Shown in pieces: positions 1 through 7,389 of a stretch of 64,000 nucleotides of DNA. The first letter of the stretch is position 1. Each line of letters opens with the position of its first letter. The translations under genes and the position numbers were made by a program. Source of the DNA: Gammaproteobacteria bacterium (GTDB lineage: Bacteria; Pseudomonadota; Gammaproteobacteria; Pseudomonadales; Azotimanducaceae); the NCBI GenBank assembly GCA_009841615.1, contig VXLL01000035.1:232135-296134 (forward strand), in the 5' to 3' direction. The notes under the pieces are model-generated. The model had not been told where the DNA came from. It did not search any database and saw only the letters and a program-made list of their open reading frames with translations.

Positions 1-673
1 TCCAAGTACTGATGTATGCATCATCATCTTCTAGCTTGAAAAGCGCAGTAATCGATGGATCTTGGACATCTATGTAGTTCATTCCAGCTTCAAAGTTGGA
101 TAGCGGTGTTTCTAGTCCGGTGGAAACAGGCATGACCTTATTCCCGCGGTAAATGAGTCCCTTGTCCCAAAGTTCTTTAACCACCCACCAGACAGATTCC
201 ATGAAGTCGATGTCCATGGTTTTGTAGTCGTCATCAAAATCGACCCAACGTCCTAACCGCGTGATGATGTGTCTCCAATCTTGGACATATCGCTCAACAA
301 TGTTGCGGCACTCTTGGTTGTATCCCGCGATCCCTAGTTCTTTGATCGCTTGATGTGCCGGCATCCCAAGCTTTTTGTTGATCTCGTGTTCAATGGGTAG
401 ACCATGACAGTCCCATCCAAAGCGACGACCTACATAGCGGCCTTTCATTGTCCAATAACGCGGAACGATGTCTTTGATTACCGACGCAAGCAGATTTCCA
501 TGATGTGGAAGTCCAGTGGCAAATGGAGGTCCGTCAAAAAATACAAAGGGTTGCTGCGATGTGTTCTGGCGCATCGATTCTCTGAAGGTGTCATGCGTCT
601 CCCAATATTGAAGGACTTCTTGTTCCATCTGAGGAAACGAGAACACTGATTTCTGGTTGAGTGAGTCGGACAT
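1..673 (-). CDS. ileS: Isoleucyl-tRNA synthetase, N-terminal part (runs off window)
   Basis: Charges tRNA-Ile with isoleucine in the cytoplasm. Only about the first 224 residues are inside the window; the gene continues past position 1. The N-terminus reads MSDSLNQKSVFSFPQMEQEV. It is followed by the class I catalytic-domain block FFDGPPFATGLPHHGN (HIGH-type signature, here HHGN), then IKDIVPRYWTMKG and RRFGWDCHGLPIEHEI. This FFDGPPFATG/RRFGWDCHG pattern is that of type-2 (eukaryote/archaea-like) IleRS rather than the E. coli type. From family knowledge, type-2 enzymes tend to be insensitive to pseudomonic acid; that is an inference here. The start is the ATG at 673-671, which fits the family N-terminus. 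Its upstream neighbour is divergent. Confidence 0.93.
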   Translation of the reverse strand, partial: MSDSLNQKSVFSFPQMEQEVLQYWETHDTFRESMRQNTSQQPFVFFDGPPFATGLPHHGNLLASVIKDIVPRYWTMKGRYVGRRFGWDCHGLPIEHEINKKLGMPAHQAIKELGIAGYNQECRNIVERYVQDWRHIITRLGRWVDFDDDYKTMDIDFMESVWWVVKELWDKGLIYRGNKVMPVSTGLETPLSNFEAGMNYIDVQDPSITALFKLEDDDAYISTW

Positions 674-762
674 ATAGTGGAGTTGAAAGGGAGAAAGTTA
701 CTGTTGAGTTGTTTGACTTGAATGATGCGAGTGAGTCATCACAAGGCGACAAATTATGCAAG

Positions 763-778
763 TTGCGCGCGCGCGCAA
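763..778. repeat. Alternating GC palindrome in the ileS/S9 peptidase intergenic region
   Basis: A perfect 16-bp palindrome made of TT, six GC dinucleotides and AA lies between the divergent ileS and S9 peptidase genes. A second, shorter imperfect palindrome (GTGA-N4-TCAC) lies just upstream near 731-742. Such alternating purine-pyrimidine tracts can adopt Z-form DNA or serve as operators. Neither role can be shown from sequence alone. Confidence 0.4.
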
Positions 779-837
779 AACTCGACATTCATAATGAAAA
801 TGCAAAATTTTGAGAACTTTTGCGATGGTCAACCATT

Positions 838-2802
838 ATGTGTTCAACTAAAAGGGGGTCAGCTATCAAATTTAACCCAACCTTGTGTAGTATCGTCATT
901 CTGCTTATGAGCCTACCATTTGCTAAACAATCTGAAGCGCACGAAAACGTAGTAGTAAGGAACGTGCCGGAAATCGACGAAGTAGTTTTAGAGTCGATTG
1001 AAAGGTACCGGAATGTTCGAACTGCTTCGGTGGTGGACTGGCTAGGCGGCGACTTATTGATTCGCACCCGGTTTGGAGAGTCTTCACAACTCCATCGAGT
1101 GCGTGCTCCTATGGGAATGCGAGAACAGCTTACCTTTGCGGATGAACCTGTTTCTGGTGTTCTAGTACCGGATCGAAAGGAGGTTCAGTCGTTTTTGTTT
1201 CTTCAAGATGTAGGCGGTACGGAGTCTTTTCAAATCTACGAATACGATCTTGTCGACGGTAAACAAACGATGATCACCAGTGGTGAAGGGCGTTATACTG
1301 GCGTTAGTTATAACCCTGATAGCTCTAAGATCAGCTACACCTCGACCAAAAGAACAGGTCAATATTCCGATCTATACATCTATGATCTTGAAAACCAAGT
1401 TGAGACACCTTTACACATCGTTGATGAAGTGGGCTGGTCGTTCGTTGCTTGGCATCCGAGTGCAGACAAAGCACTGATTCGTAAATATATCTCGGTCGCA
1501 GAATCGCACCTATTTGAGATTGACTTCAAGACTGGTGAAAAAATACGATTGTTGGAACAGTACGGTGAAATTTCGATTGGTGGTGTAGAGTATTTACCCG
1601 ATGGTACAGTCATTCTGATAAGTGATCATGGATCAAATTTTCGACGCTTGCATCGAATCAATCCTGAATCTGGGGAGCTAGAAGTATTAATTCAGTTTAA
1701 CGATTCAGATGTTAGCTCGTACTCGCTCGCTTGGGATCGTTCCAAGATGGTAGTCTCACAAAATTTGCAAGGGTATAGACTGTTTCATCTGTACGACGTT
1801 GCGACCGGGAAATTGTCTCAGCTGTTACCTGATTTCTCAAATGGACTGTTAGGTGGTGCAAGATTTAATAGCGACGGTTCTGCGATAGCATTTACGTTTC
1901 ATTCAGCGCAGGTTCAAAGTGATGTGTACGTACTCGATCTAGCGACAGAGGAGGTCGTAAGGTGGACCCAATCTGAACTAGGAGGTATCGACGCAAACGA
2001 ACTTGTTCGCGCGGAGTTGGTGTCCTATTCCAGCTTTGACGAATTGAAGATACCGGCGTTTGTGTACAAACCTCGGAAAGATGGACCACACCCAGTTTTG
2101 ATCTACATTCATGGTGGTCCAGCATCTCAATATAGACCTGGCTTTTCGTCGAGATTTCAATACTACGTCAATGAACTAGGCATCGCTGTAGTTGCACCAA
2201 ACGTTCGGGGTTCAAGTGGCTATGGTAAAGAGTATCTCACTTTGGATGATTGGAAGAAGCGGGAAGATTCGGTTCGTGACATTGGTGCATTATTAGATTG
2301 GATCGAAGAGCAACCTGATCTCGATGCTAAACGAGTCATTGTTGATGGTGGTTCGTACGGAGGATATATGGTGTTAGCTTGCTTGGTGCATTACAGTGAT
2401 CGATTGCTCGGTGGATCTGAAAGGGTAGGTATCAGTAATTTCGTTACGTTCTTAGAAAATACGCAGGGTTATCGACGGGACTTACGACGTGTTGAATATG
2501 GAGACGAACGTATCCCCGAAATGAGAGAGTTTTTAGAATCGATCGCACCTATGAACCAAATTGAGAAAATTCGAAAACCCCTGCTCATATTTCAGGGATT
2601 TAACGATCCTAGAGTCCCAGCCTCCGAAAGTGAACAGATAGCAAAAGCTTTAGAACATTCCGGAATCCCAGCGTGGTACGTACTCTATATGGACGAAGGT
2701 CACGGGTTTCGAAAGAAAGTCAATCAAGACCACTCCTTCGCGATTCAGATTCAATTTTTGCGCTCACTTCTCGATGGTTCGATCGCGATATCGGACCCGT
2801 AG
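838..2802 (+). CDS. Secreted S9-family prolyl oligopeptidase-like peptidase
   Basis: A serine peptidase predicted to cleave peptides outside the cytoplasm. With ATG 838 as start it has 654 residues; a TTG at 820 would add six. Residues 1-34 form a signal peptide ending near KQSEA. Residues of roughly 35-390 form a WD/beta-propeller-like region with repeated blocks such as YTGVSYNPDSSKISY and VAWHPSADKALI. The C-terminal alpha/beta-hydrolase domain has the nucleophile in GGSYGGYM (Ser506), the acid in FNDPRVP (Asp590) and the base in DEGHGF (His622), plus YIHGGP for the oxyanion region. All triad residues are present, so it should be active. It lies divergent from ileS and 62 bp before idi. 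Substrate is unknown. Confidence 0.9.
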   Translation: MCSTKRGSAIKFNPTLCSIVILLMSLPFAKQSEAHENVVVRNVPEIDEVVLESIERYRNVRTASVVDWLGGDLLIRTRFGESSQLHRVRAPMGMREQLTFADEPVSGVLVPDRKEVQSFLFLQDVGGTESFQIYEYDLVDGKQTMITSGEGRYTGVSYNPDSSKISYTSTKRTGQYSDLYIYDLENQVETPLHIVDEVGWSFVAWHPSADKALIRKYISVAESHLFEIDFKTGEKIRLLEQYGEISIGGVEYLPDGTVILISDHGSNFRRLHRINPESGELEVLIQFNDSDVSSYSLAWDRSKMVVSQNLQGYRLFHLYDVATGKLSQLLPDFSNGLLGGARFNSDGSAIAFTFHSAQVQSDVYVLDLATEEVVRWTQSELGGIDANELVRAELVSYSSFDELKIPAFVYKPRKDGPHPVLIYIHGGPASQYRPGFSSRFQYYVNELGIAVVAPNVRGSSGYGKEYLTLDDWKKREDSVRDIGALLDWIEEQPDLDAKRVIVDGGSYGGYMVLACLVHYSDRLLGGSERVGISNFVTFLENTQGYRRDLRRVEYGDERIPEMREFLESIAPMNQIEKIRKPLLIFQGFNDPRVPASESEQIAKALEHSGIPAWYVLYMDEGHGFRKKVNQDHSFAIQIQFLRSLLDGSIAISDP

Positions 2803-2864
2803 CGAGATGAGAGGAGCCTCGGGCGTTAAGACCAAAAGAGTGAAAAAATTGGACGAAATAATCT

Positions 2865-3401
2865 ATGAATAATAGTGCCGAGTTACGAGACACCGTAGTT
2901 CTAGTCGACACCCAAGATCGGGAGATTGGTACTTCAGACAAGCTGTCCGCACATTCTGGTCGAGGTTCGCTTCATCGAGCTATTTCAGTTTTTCTTAGCG
3001 ATGAGACTGGTCGTGTTCTCATGCAAAAGAGGCATCCGGACAAACTCGTTTGGGGAGGCTATTGGTCAAACAGTTGCTGTACGCATCCCTTTGTTGGTGA
3101 ATCAACAATCGATTGCGCAACACGCCGAGTTCGCGAGGAATTGGGACTGTCTGTAGAGTTGTCGTTTCACTTCAAATTGAGATATCAAGCTTCGTTCTCT
3201 AAAGAACATGCTGAGCACGAACTAGTTTCCGTATTTACTGGTGAAGTCCAGGGACAGCCTGTCATCGATCCAGAGGAAATCTCTGAATTGATGTGGATCG
3301 AGCCTGAAATACTTAGTCAGGAACTTGTGGCGAAGCCAGACGATTACACGCCCTGGTGCATTCTGGAATGGAAGGAATTGAGGGCGCAGAAAATATTGTG
3401 A
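2865..3401 (+). CDS. idi: Isopentenyl-diphosphate delta-isomerase, type I
   Basis: Interconverts IPP and DMAPP in isoprenoid synthesis, in the cytoplasm. At 178 residues it matches the length of bacterial type I enzymes. It is a Nudix-fold protein. WSNSCCTHP (about residues 68-76) contains the catalytic cysteine and a metal-binding histidine. RRVREELG (about 87-94) is the Nudix helix, and HAEHELVSVF (about 124-133) carries the conserved acidic residues. The final part, EISELMWI followed by YTPWC, matches the family ending. Start ATG 2865 follows the S9 peptidase by 62 bp in the same direction and could be co-transcribed. The gene ends 18 bp from the convergent small membrane-protein genes. 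Confidence 0.92.
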   Translation: MNNSAELRDTVVLVDTQDREIGTSDKLSAHSGRGSLHRAISVFLSDETGRVLMQKRHPDKLVWGGYWSNSCCTHPFVGESTIDCATRRVREELGLSVELSFHFKLRYQASFSKEHAEHELVSVFTGEVQGQPVIDPEEISELMWIEPEILSQELVAKPDDYTPWCILEWKELRAQKIL

Positions 3402-3419
3402 CTGGGTGTTACGACTTTT

Positions 3420-3620
3420 TCACAGCACTCCAGAATAGCCTGCTATACGCGCGATAAAAACAACAAAAAGTATCAGCGTCAAACAGATTTGAACTATGTA
3501 ACATCGAAATAAAAATTTCGCACATTTAATCGTTCTCTTTCTCATGAGTGAGTCAATTTCAACTGGATAATTCACCAAATTTGATTTAGGCTCGCCATAA
3601 ATATCTTCCAACTCTGACAA
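3420..3620 (-). CDS. Small membrane protein with YxxPKSxL motif, cassette copy 2
   Basis: A 66-residue protein I do not recognise. The N-terminus MSELEDIYGEPKSNL carries a short IYGEPKSNL motif. Similar 'YxxPKSDL' motifs open many proteobacterial small membrane proteins. The middle is basic (MRKRTIKCAKFLFRCY), followed by one strong membrane segment (about residues 42-62, IVQICLTLILFVVFIARI). It is paralogous to the 64-aa protein at 3919-4113. It starts 12 bp after the stop of the 59-aa partner at 3633-3812, so the two are probably co-transcribed. The function is unknown. The conserved motifs and paralogy argue against a chance frame. Confidence 0.7.
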   Translation of the reverse strand: MSELEDIYGEPKSNLVNYPVEIDSLMRKRTIKCAKFLFRCYIVQICLTLILFVVFIARIAGYSGVL

Positions 3621-3632
3621 TTTATTTGTGCC

Positions 3633-3812
3633 TCAAAATAGTAAGAAATAGATTATCAAATATCCGACACAAACGATTGAAATCACACCCAACACATACT
3701 CAAATAAATGATAGGATTGAGACCTATGAACATTATGCGAGTAATACCGGTAGATGAACCAAGTCCGAAATCGTTGAAAAATATTTTTTCTGAATTTCTT
3801 CCTTCTAACCAT
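3633..3812 (-). CDS. 59-aa basic membrane protein, cassette copy 2
   Basis: An uninterrupted 59-codon frame (ATG at 3812-3810, TGA at 3635-3633) beginning MVRRKKFRKNIFQRFRTW. The first half is strongly basic. It contains IYRYYSHN and SQSYHLFEY, and the last 20 residues are a hydrophobic membrane segment (VLGVISIVCVGYLIIYFLLF). It aligns with the 59-aa protein at 4118-4297: RFR, IYRY, H, S-YH and F are shared and the lengths are identical. That is the main evidence that it is real. It is shorter than usual gene-calling cut-offs. No known family is recognised. Topology is inferred as cytoplasmic basic N-terminus and C-terminal anchor. Confidence 0.65.
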   Translation of the reverse strand: MVRRKKFRKNIFQRFRTWFIYRYYSHNVHRSQSYHLFEYVLGVISIVCVGYLIIYFLLF

Positions 3813-3918
3813 ACTAATTATGAATTATCTATTTCCAGTATTTGTTAAGGAGTGCATTTGTAGTGGACAATGGGAATCTTGCATCGATTAGGTTTGTGTA
3901 TCCAACAGACCTTCACCA

Positions 3919-4113
3919 CTATAAATTTGTGAATACTAAAAGTCGTAGTAAGGAAGTTGGCAAGTAAATCAAACCGATTAATAAGAAATAAATAACCCAA
4001 CAACGAAACATAAACTTAGCATACTTTATGGTTTTCTTGAACTTGCTGATGTCGATTTTCAACCGTTTTAAATCTGATTTCGGTGCGGCATAAATTTTTT
4101 CAAGTTCGTTCAT
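3919..4113 (-). CDS. Small membrane protein with YxxPKSxL motif, cassette copy 1
   Basis: A 64-residue paralogue of the protein at 3420-3620. It begins MNELEKIYAAPKSDL, followed by a lysine-rich stretch (KFKKTIKYAKFMFRC) and a hydrophobic segment of about 20 residues (WVIYFLLIGLIYLPTSLLRLL). The YAAPKSDL motif is characteristic of a loose group of small gammaproteobacterial membrane proteins of unknown role. It starts only 4 bp after the stop of its 59-aa partner, so the pair looks translationally coupled. Function is unknown. Confidence 0.7.
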   Translation of the reverse strand: MNELEKIYAAPKSDLKRLKIDISKFKKTIKYAKFMFRCWVIYFLLIGLIYLPTSLLRLLVFTNL

Positions 4114-4117
4114 CGTT

Positions 4118-4297
4118 CTAACTAAACATCATCAATACAGACAATCCAGAAAGAAAAACCCACAACACCAAGAGTAGAACACTACACGTACACATAAAAC
4201 GGTGGTAGGATTTAGGCTTATGACCTTGTTTATCACAATATCTATAAATCCACAAATTACGAAATCTATGGAATAAACTTCGACGTTTTGCCTTCAT
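4118..4297 (-). CDS. 59-aa basic membrane protein, cassette copy 1
   Basis: An intact 59-codon frame (ATG 4297-4295, TAG 4120-4118) beginning MKAKRRSLFHRFRNLWIYRY. A cysteine/lysine-rich middle (CDKQGHKPKSYHRF) leads into a C-terminal hydrophobic segment (VLLLVLWVFLSGLSVLMMF). It is paralogous to the 59-aa protein at 3633-3812 and heads the first cassette. It lies 113 bp downstream of gmk on the same strand, so it could be read from the gmk transcript or its own promoter. No clear -10/-35 is visible. Function is unknown. A small membrane toxin or a regulator of a membrane enzyme are possibilities only. Confidence 0.65.
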   Translation of the reverse strand: MKAKRRSLFHRFRNLWIYRYCDKQGHKPKSYHRFMCTCSVLLLVLWVFLSGLSVLMMFS

Positions 4298-4410
4298 AGT
4301 CTAAGCGATTGGTTTAACCGGTTGGTACTGTGGTTGCACTGGTTTGTTTTGTTTGGTAATCGAACATTTCACTCGGACATACGATTCGATTTACTGTAGC
4401 GATGATACCG

Positions 4411-5040
4411 TCATGTCGCAGGTTTTAACATTTTTTTCATGAGCCCATGTACGGAGGGGACTGAATAACTCTCGCCCCGTCTGATCCATTCGATGCACGT
4501 GTGAATGAGCTCGCATGCGCGACCAAGATCATCGTTCACGATCACATAATCGAACTCATCATAATGAGAGAGTTCGTAGATCGCTTGTGACATACGATAT
4601 TCGACGCTTGTGTGGGAGTCTTGACCCCTTCTACTCAGTCTCCGCTCGAGTTCGTCAAGGGAAGGAGGCATAAGAAAGAAGCTGATCACGTTTAGTGCAT
4701 GTCGTTTAATCGTCCGCGCTCCCTGCCAATCTATGTCAAACAGTACATCGAACCCGTTCTGTAGCATACTTTTGACTTGTTCACGTCGCGTTCCATAGCG
4801 GTGTTTGAACACGGTTGCGTGCTCGAGAAATTCATCGTTTACGACCAGATTGTCGAATTCGGTTTCGGTCACGAAGTAGTAGTGCTGGCCCTCGATTTCG
4901 TCAGCACGCTGAGGTCGAGTAGTGGTAGACACTGAGGATACCAATTTGGAATCCATTTCGCAGAGTCTCTTGACAATGGTAGATTTTCCGCAGCCGGATG
5001 GTGCGGAAAAGATGAAACAATGTCCAATTCTAGTACTCAC
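4411..5040 (-). CDS. gmk: Guanylate kinase
   Basis: Phosphorylates GMP to GDP using ATP, in the cytoplasm. It has 209 residues, the usual bacterial length. The P-loop is SAPSGCGKST (about residues 12-21). The GMP-binding region follows, with STTTRPQR and EGQHYYFV, then the lid segment and DIDWQGA. The RRLSRRGQDS block carries lid arginines. It lies downstream of yicC on the same strand with 71 bp between. The yicC/gmk arrangement beside divergent rph-pyrE is typical of gammaproteobacteria. Confidence 0.95.
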   Translation of the reverse strand: MSTRIGHCFIFSAPSGCGKSTIVKRLCEMDSKLVSSVSTTTRPQRADEIEGQHYYFVTETEFDNLVVNDEFLEHATVFKHRYGTRREQVKSMLQNGFDVLFDIDWQGARTIKRHALNVISFFLMPPSLDELERRLSRRGQDSHTSVEYRMSQAIYELSHYDEFDYVIVNDDLGRACELIHTCIEWIRRGESYSVPSVHGLMKKMLKPAT

Positions 5041-5111
5041 TAGCTACCTAAAGTGCGGTTTTCAGTCGGTTGATACTTGGACAGTTTCTAGCCCGAACCA
5101 TGGATTGAACT

Positions 5112-5969
5112 CTATTCAATGTTTTGTACTTGCTCGCGCATTTGGTCTACACAAACTTTGAGATCGATTACTAAGGATGCGCAAGCAGGTAGCTGAGCTT
5201 TTACCGCGAGAGTATTTGCCTCCCGCAATATTTCTTGCGCGAGGAAATTAAGACGACGACCTACAGGAACTGTTTCGGTGAGGCACTGTTCTACGTCTTG
5301 TAAGTGAATTGTCAGGCGATCTTGCTCTTCTTTGAAGTCAGACTTCTGTGCAAGCAATGCAATTTCTTGAGCTACTCGGTTTGGATCGACATGTCTATCA
5401 AGAGCACGTAATCGCTCCGTCAGACGTTCTTGAATTAGCTTCGGTTGTTCCTTGCCTAACGTTTCAATTCTTGTGAGCAAGTTACGCGAAGTTTCTACAG
5501 ATGCTTGGACTATGGTACGCAACGCATGACCTTCTCGCTGTCTTGTTTCGACAAGCTGTTTAAGACAGGATTTGAACCTCACCACGAGTTCGTTTAAGTC
5601 ATACTCCGTTTTAGTAGTTCGCGCTCTTAGTAAATTAGGATTCTGTAGAAGTCGAGTGACATCTACGACACTTAATACTTTTTTTGTGGGTAGTGTTTTG
5701 CTCACTTCTTGGATTGCTTGCAGTAATTCTGGATCGAGTCTTTGCGGTTCGGTTGGTGAAACATGTTCGGGTGGTATCTCGTGAAAAAAAATTTCTACAT
5801 ACCCACGCTTGAGAGACTGTCTAGCGTGTTCTTTAATACTAGCTTCCAACTCCCGTATCGCTTCTGGAATTTTCGTGCGAATTTCTAAACTACGATGATT
5901 CACCGAGCGAATTTCCCAAGCGTACGAGGACTCCTGGATTCGAGCGAATGCAGTCATGGAACAGGTCAT
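5112..5969 (-). CDS. yicC: YicC/YloC-family endoribonuclease
   Basis: A 285-residue member of the YicC family, whose members have endoribonuclease activity and are linked to stationary-phase physiology and small-RNA turnover. The N-terminus MTCSMTAFAR followed by WEIRSVNHRSLEIRTKIPE matches the family signature. The C-terminal DUF1732-type region has KSDFKEEQDRLTIHLQ and GRRLNFLAQEILREANTLAVKA. Start ATG 5969 is fixed by the conserved SMTAFAR start. It is transcribed divergently from rph, as in E. coli. Confidence 0.93.
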   Translation of the reverse strand: MTCSMTAFARIQESSYAWEIRSVNHRSLEIRTKIPEAIRELEASIKEHARQSLKRGYVEIFFHEIPPEHVSPTEPQRLDPELLQAIQEVSKTLPTKKVLSVVDVTRLLQNPNLLRARTTKTEYDLNELVVRFKSCLKQLVETRQREGHALRTIVQASVETSRNLLTRIETLGKEQPKLIQERLTERLRALDRHVDPNRVAQEIALLAQKSDFKEEQDRLTIHLQDVEQCLTETVPVGRRLNFLAQEILREANTLAVKAQLPACASLVIDLKVCVDQMREQVQNIE

Positions 5970-5989
5970 CTTAGAAATATGTGCAATCG

Positions 5990-5995
5990 TATAAT
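5990..5995 (+). promoter_or_regulatory. Possible -10 element for rph-pyrE
   Basis: A perfect TATAAT lies in the yicC/rph divergent gap, 42 bp before the chosen rph GTG start at 6038. No good -35 hexamer is seen 16-18 bp upstream, so this is a tentative promoter. An upstream GTG at 5981 precedes this hexamer and would be an unlikely start if the promoter is real. Confidence 0.35.
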
Positions 5996-6037
5996 TTTTT
6001 ATGGCACGTTATTGTATTAGGATTAACAAACAGTCGA

Positions 6038-6742
6038 GTGTATAAAAGAACTAAAGGTCGAGGTCACGATGAGTTGCGCCCAATTTCAATCGAAACAAAT
6101 TTTGTATCGAATTCGGGCGGTTCCGCGTTAATTACATGTGGATCAACTATGCTGTTGTGTACTGCCAACGTCGATTCTGGCGTCCCCCAATTTCGACGCG
6201 ATACCGGTTTGGGTTGGCTAACTGCAGAGTACGGAATGTTACCAGGCGCTACACACACGAGAACACCACGAGAAGCGGCTAGTGGTAGACAAGGGGGCCG
6301 CACTATGGAGATTCAGCGGCTAATAGGACGGAGTTTACGACAGGCTGTAGACTTCAAGAAACTCGGGGAGAGTACTGTTCAAATCGATTGCGATGTGCTT
6401 CAAGCTGATGGGGGGACACGCACAGCTGCTATCACCGGAAGCTGCGTCGCGCTATATCACGCGCTACGGCAAGTGTCTCCGGATGCTTTTCTCGGTTGGG
6501 TTGCTGCCGTGAGTGTAGGGGAAGTTTGGAACGAAGTCTTGTTGGATATGGACTATTCCGAAGATGGTCAAGCAGACTCAGACGTGAATGTTGTCATGAT
6601 GCAAGATAGAGGAATCGTCGAAATTCAGGGTACAGCTGAAAGAAAGCCTCTCGCTCATTCAAAACTTCAAGCGGCACTAGAGTTAGCGGAACAAGGGATT
6701 ACGCAGCTGTTTGAGCTTCAAGAAAGTAGCACGACTACGTGA
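6038..6742 (+). CDS. rph: Ribonuclease PH
   Basis: A phosphorolytic 3'-5' exoribonuclease that trims tRNA 3' ends. From GTG 6038 it has 234 residues, close to the family's ~238. The sequence begins YKRTKGRGHDELRPI, which aligns with the family N-terminus (…RPAGR…LRPV). Conserved blocks include WLTAEYGMLPGATHTR, GRQGGRTMEIQRLIGRSLR (phosphate- and RNA-binding arginines), DCDVLQADGGTRTA, and DVNVVMMQDRGIVEIQGTAE. The frame stays open upstream to 5981, but those residues do not resemble the family, so 6038 is preferred. The stop overlaps the pyrE ATG by one base. Confidence 0.93.
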   Translation: MYKRTKGRGHDELRPISIETNFVSNSGGSALITCGSTMLLCTANVDSGVPQFRRDTGLGWLTAEYGMLPGATHTRTPREAASGRQGGRTMEIQRLIGRSLRQAVDFKKLGESTVQIDCDVLQADGGTRTAAITGSCVALYHALRQVSPDAFLGWVAAVSVGEVWNEVLLDMDYSEDGQADSDVNVVMMQDRGIVEIQGTAERKPLAHSKLQAALELAEQGITQLFELQESSTTT

Positions 6743-7389
6743 TGCTGTCAGCTACAGCGTTTGTTGCTGATCTGATTGAAGCACAGGCTCTTCAGTTCGG
6801 CCAGTTTCAATTGAAGTCTGGACTACACAGTCCGTACTTTATGAATCTGGGGAATGTCGCGTCGGGCAGCGGGATCGATAAGGTGGGGTACGCGTACGCA
6901 AGACGCATTTCCGAGTTGAACTTTAGTCCGGACGTTCTCTTTGGTCCAGCATACAAAGGAATACCATTAGTTACAACTACTTCGACAAATTTGTTGAACT
7001 TTGGACTCGATGTCGGTGTAGCGTTTAATCGTAAAGAACTTAAACAGCACGGTGAGGGTGGTTCGTTAATCGGTGCTGACTTAAAGACCAAACGCGTCTT
7101 GATTCTTGATGACGTCATAACCGACGGTGCTTCTAAGATTGAAGCGACTGAGCTCATACGCCAAAACGGGGGCAAACCCATTGGAGTATTAGTGGCTCTA
7201 GATCGCAAAGAACGAGAACCCGTCAGCGGTCGCACATACTTAGAGATCGTAGAGGAGAAGATAGGACTAGGAATCTATTCGGTCGCAACAATCAAAGATG
7301 TGTTAGCGTATCTTGAACTTCATGATAACCGCAGCGATACTTATGCAGTTCTACAACGCTATGCTGCTAAACACTGTGTATTGACTTAG
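6742..7389 (+). CDS. pyrE: Orotate phosphoribosyltransferase
   Basis: Makes OMP from orotate and PRPP in pyrimidine synthesis. It has 215 residues. The PRPP-binding signature is VLILDDVITDGASKIEA (about residues 121-137). FGPAYKGIPLV and VAFNRKELKQHGEGG (catalytic-loop lysines) are also present, and the N-terminal KSGLHSPYFMNLG is typical. Start ATG 6742 overlaps the rph stop (TGATG), indicating translational coupling. The stop TAG is shared in a TTAG tetramer with the convergent phosphohexomutase gene. Confidence 0.95.
   Translation: MLSATAFVADLIEAQALQFGQFQLKSGLHSPYFMNLGNVASGSGIDKVGYAYARRISELNFSPDVLFGPAYKGIPLVTTTSTNLLNFGLDVGVAFNRKELKQHGEGGSLIGADLKTKRVLILDDVITDGASKIEATELIRQNGGKPIGVLVALDRKEREPVSGRTYLEIVEEKIGLGIYSVATIKDVLAYLELHDNRSDTYAVLQRYAAKHCVLT

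Larger units (their letters stand above)
3420..4297 (-). repeat. Tandem duplication of a two-gene small-membrane-protein cassette
   Basis: On the minus strand the order is: 59-aa gene (4297-4118), 64-aa gene (4113-3919), a 106-bp gap, 59-aa gene (3812-3633), 66-aa gene (3620-3420). The first and third genes encode related proteins of identical length, sharing RFR, IYRY and SYH-x-F. The second and fourth share ELE-x-IY-x-x-PKS-(N/D)-L and TIK-x-AKF-x-FRC. The similarity is clear at protein level but the DNA has diverged, so the duplication is old and both copies have stayed open. The cassette sits downstream of gmk and converges on idi. Confidence 0.8.
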
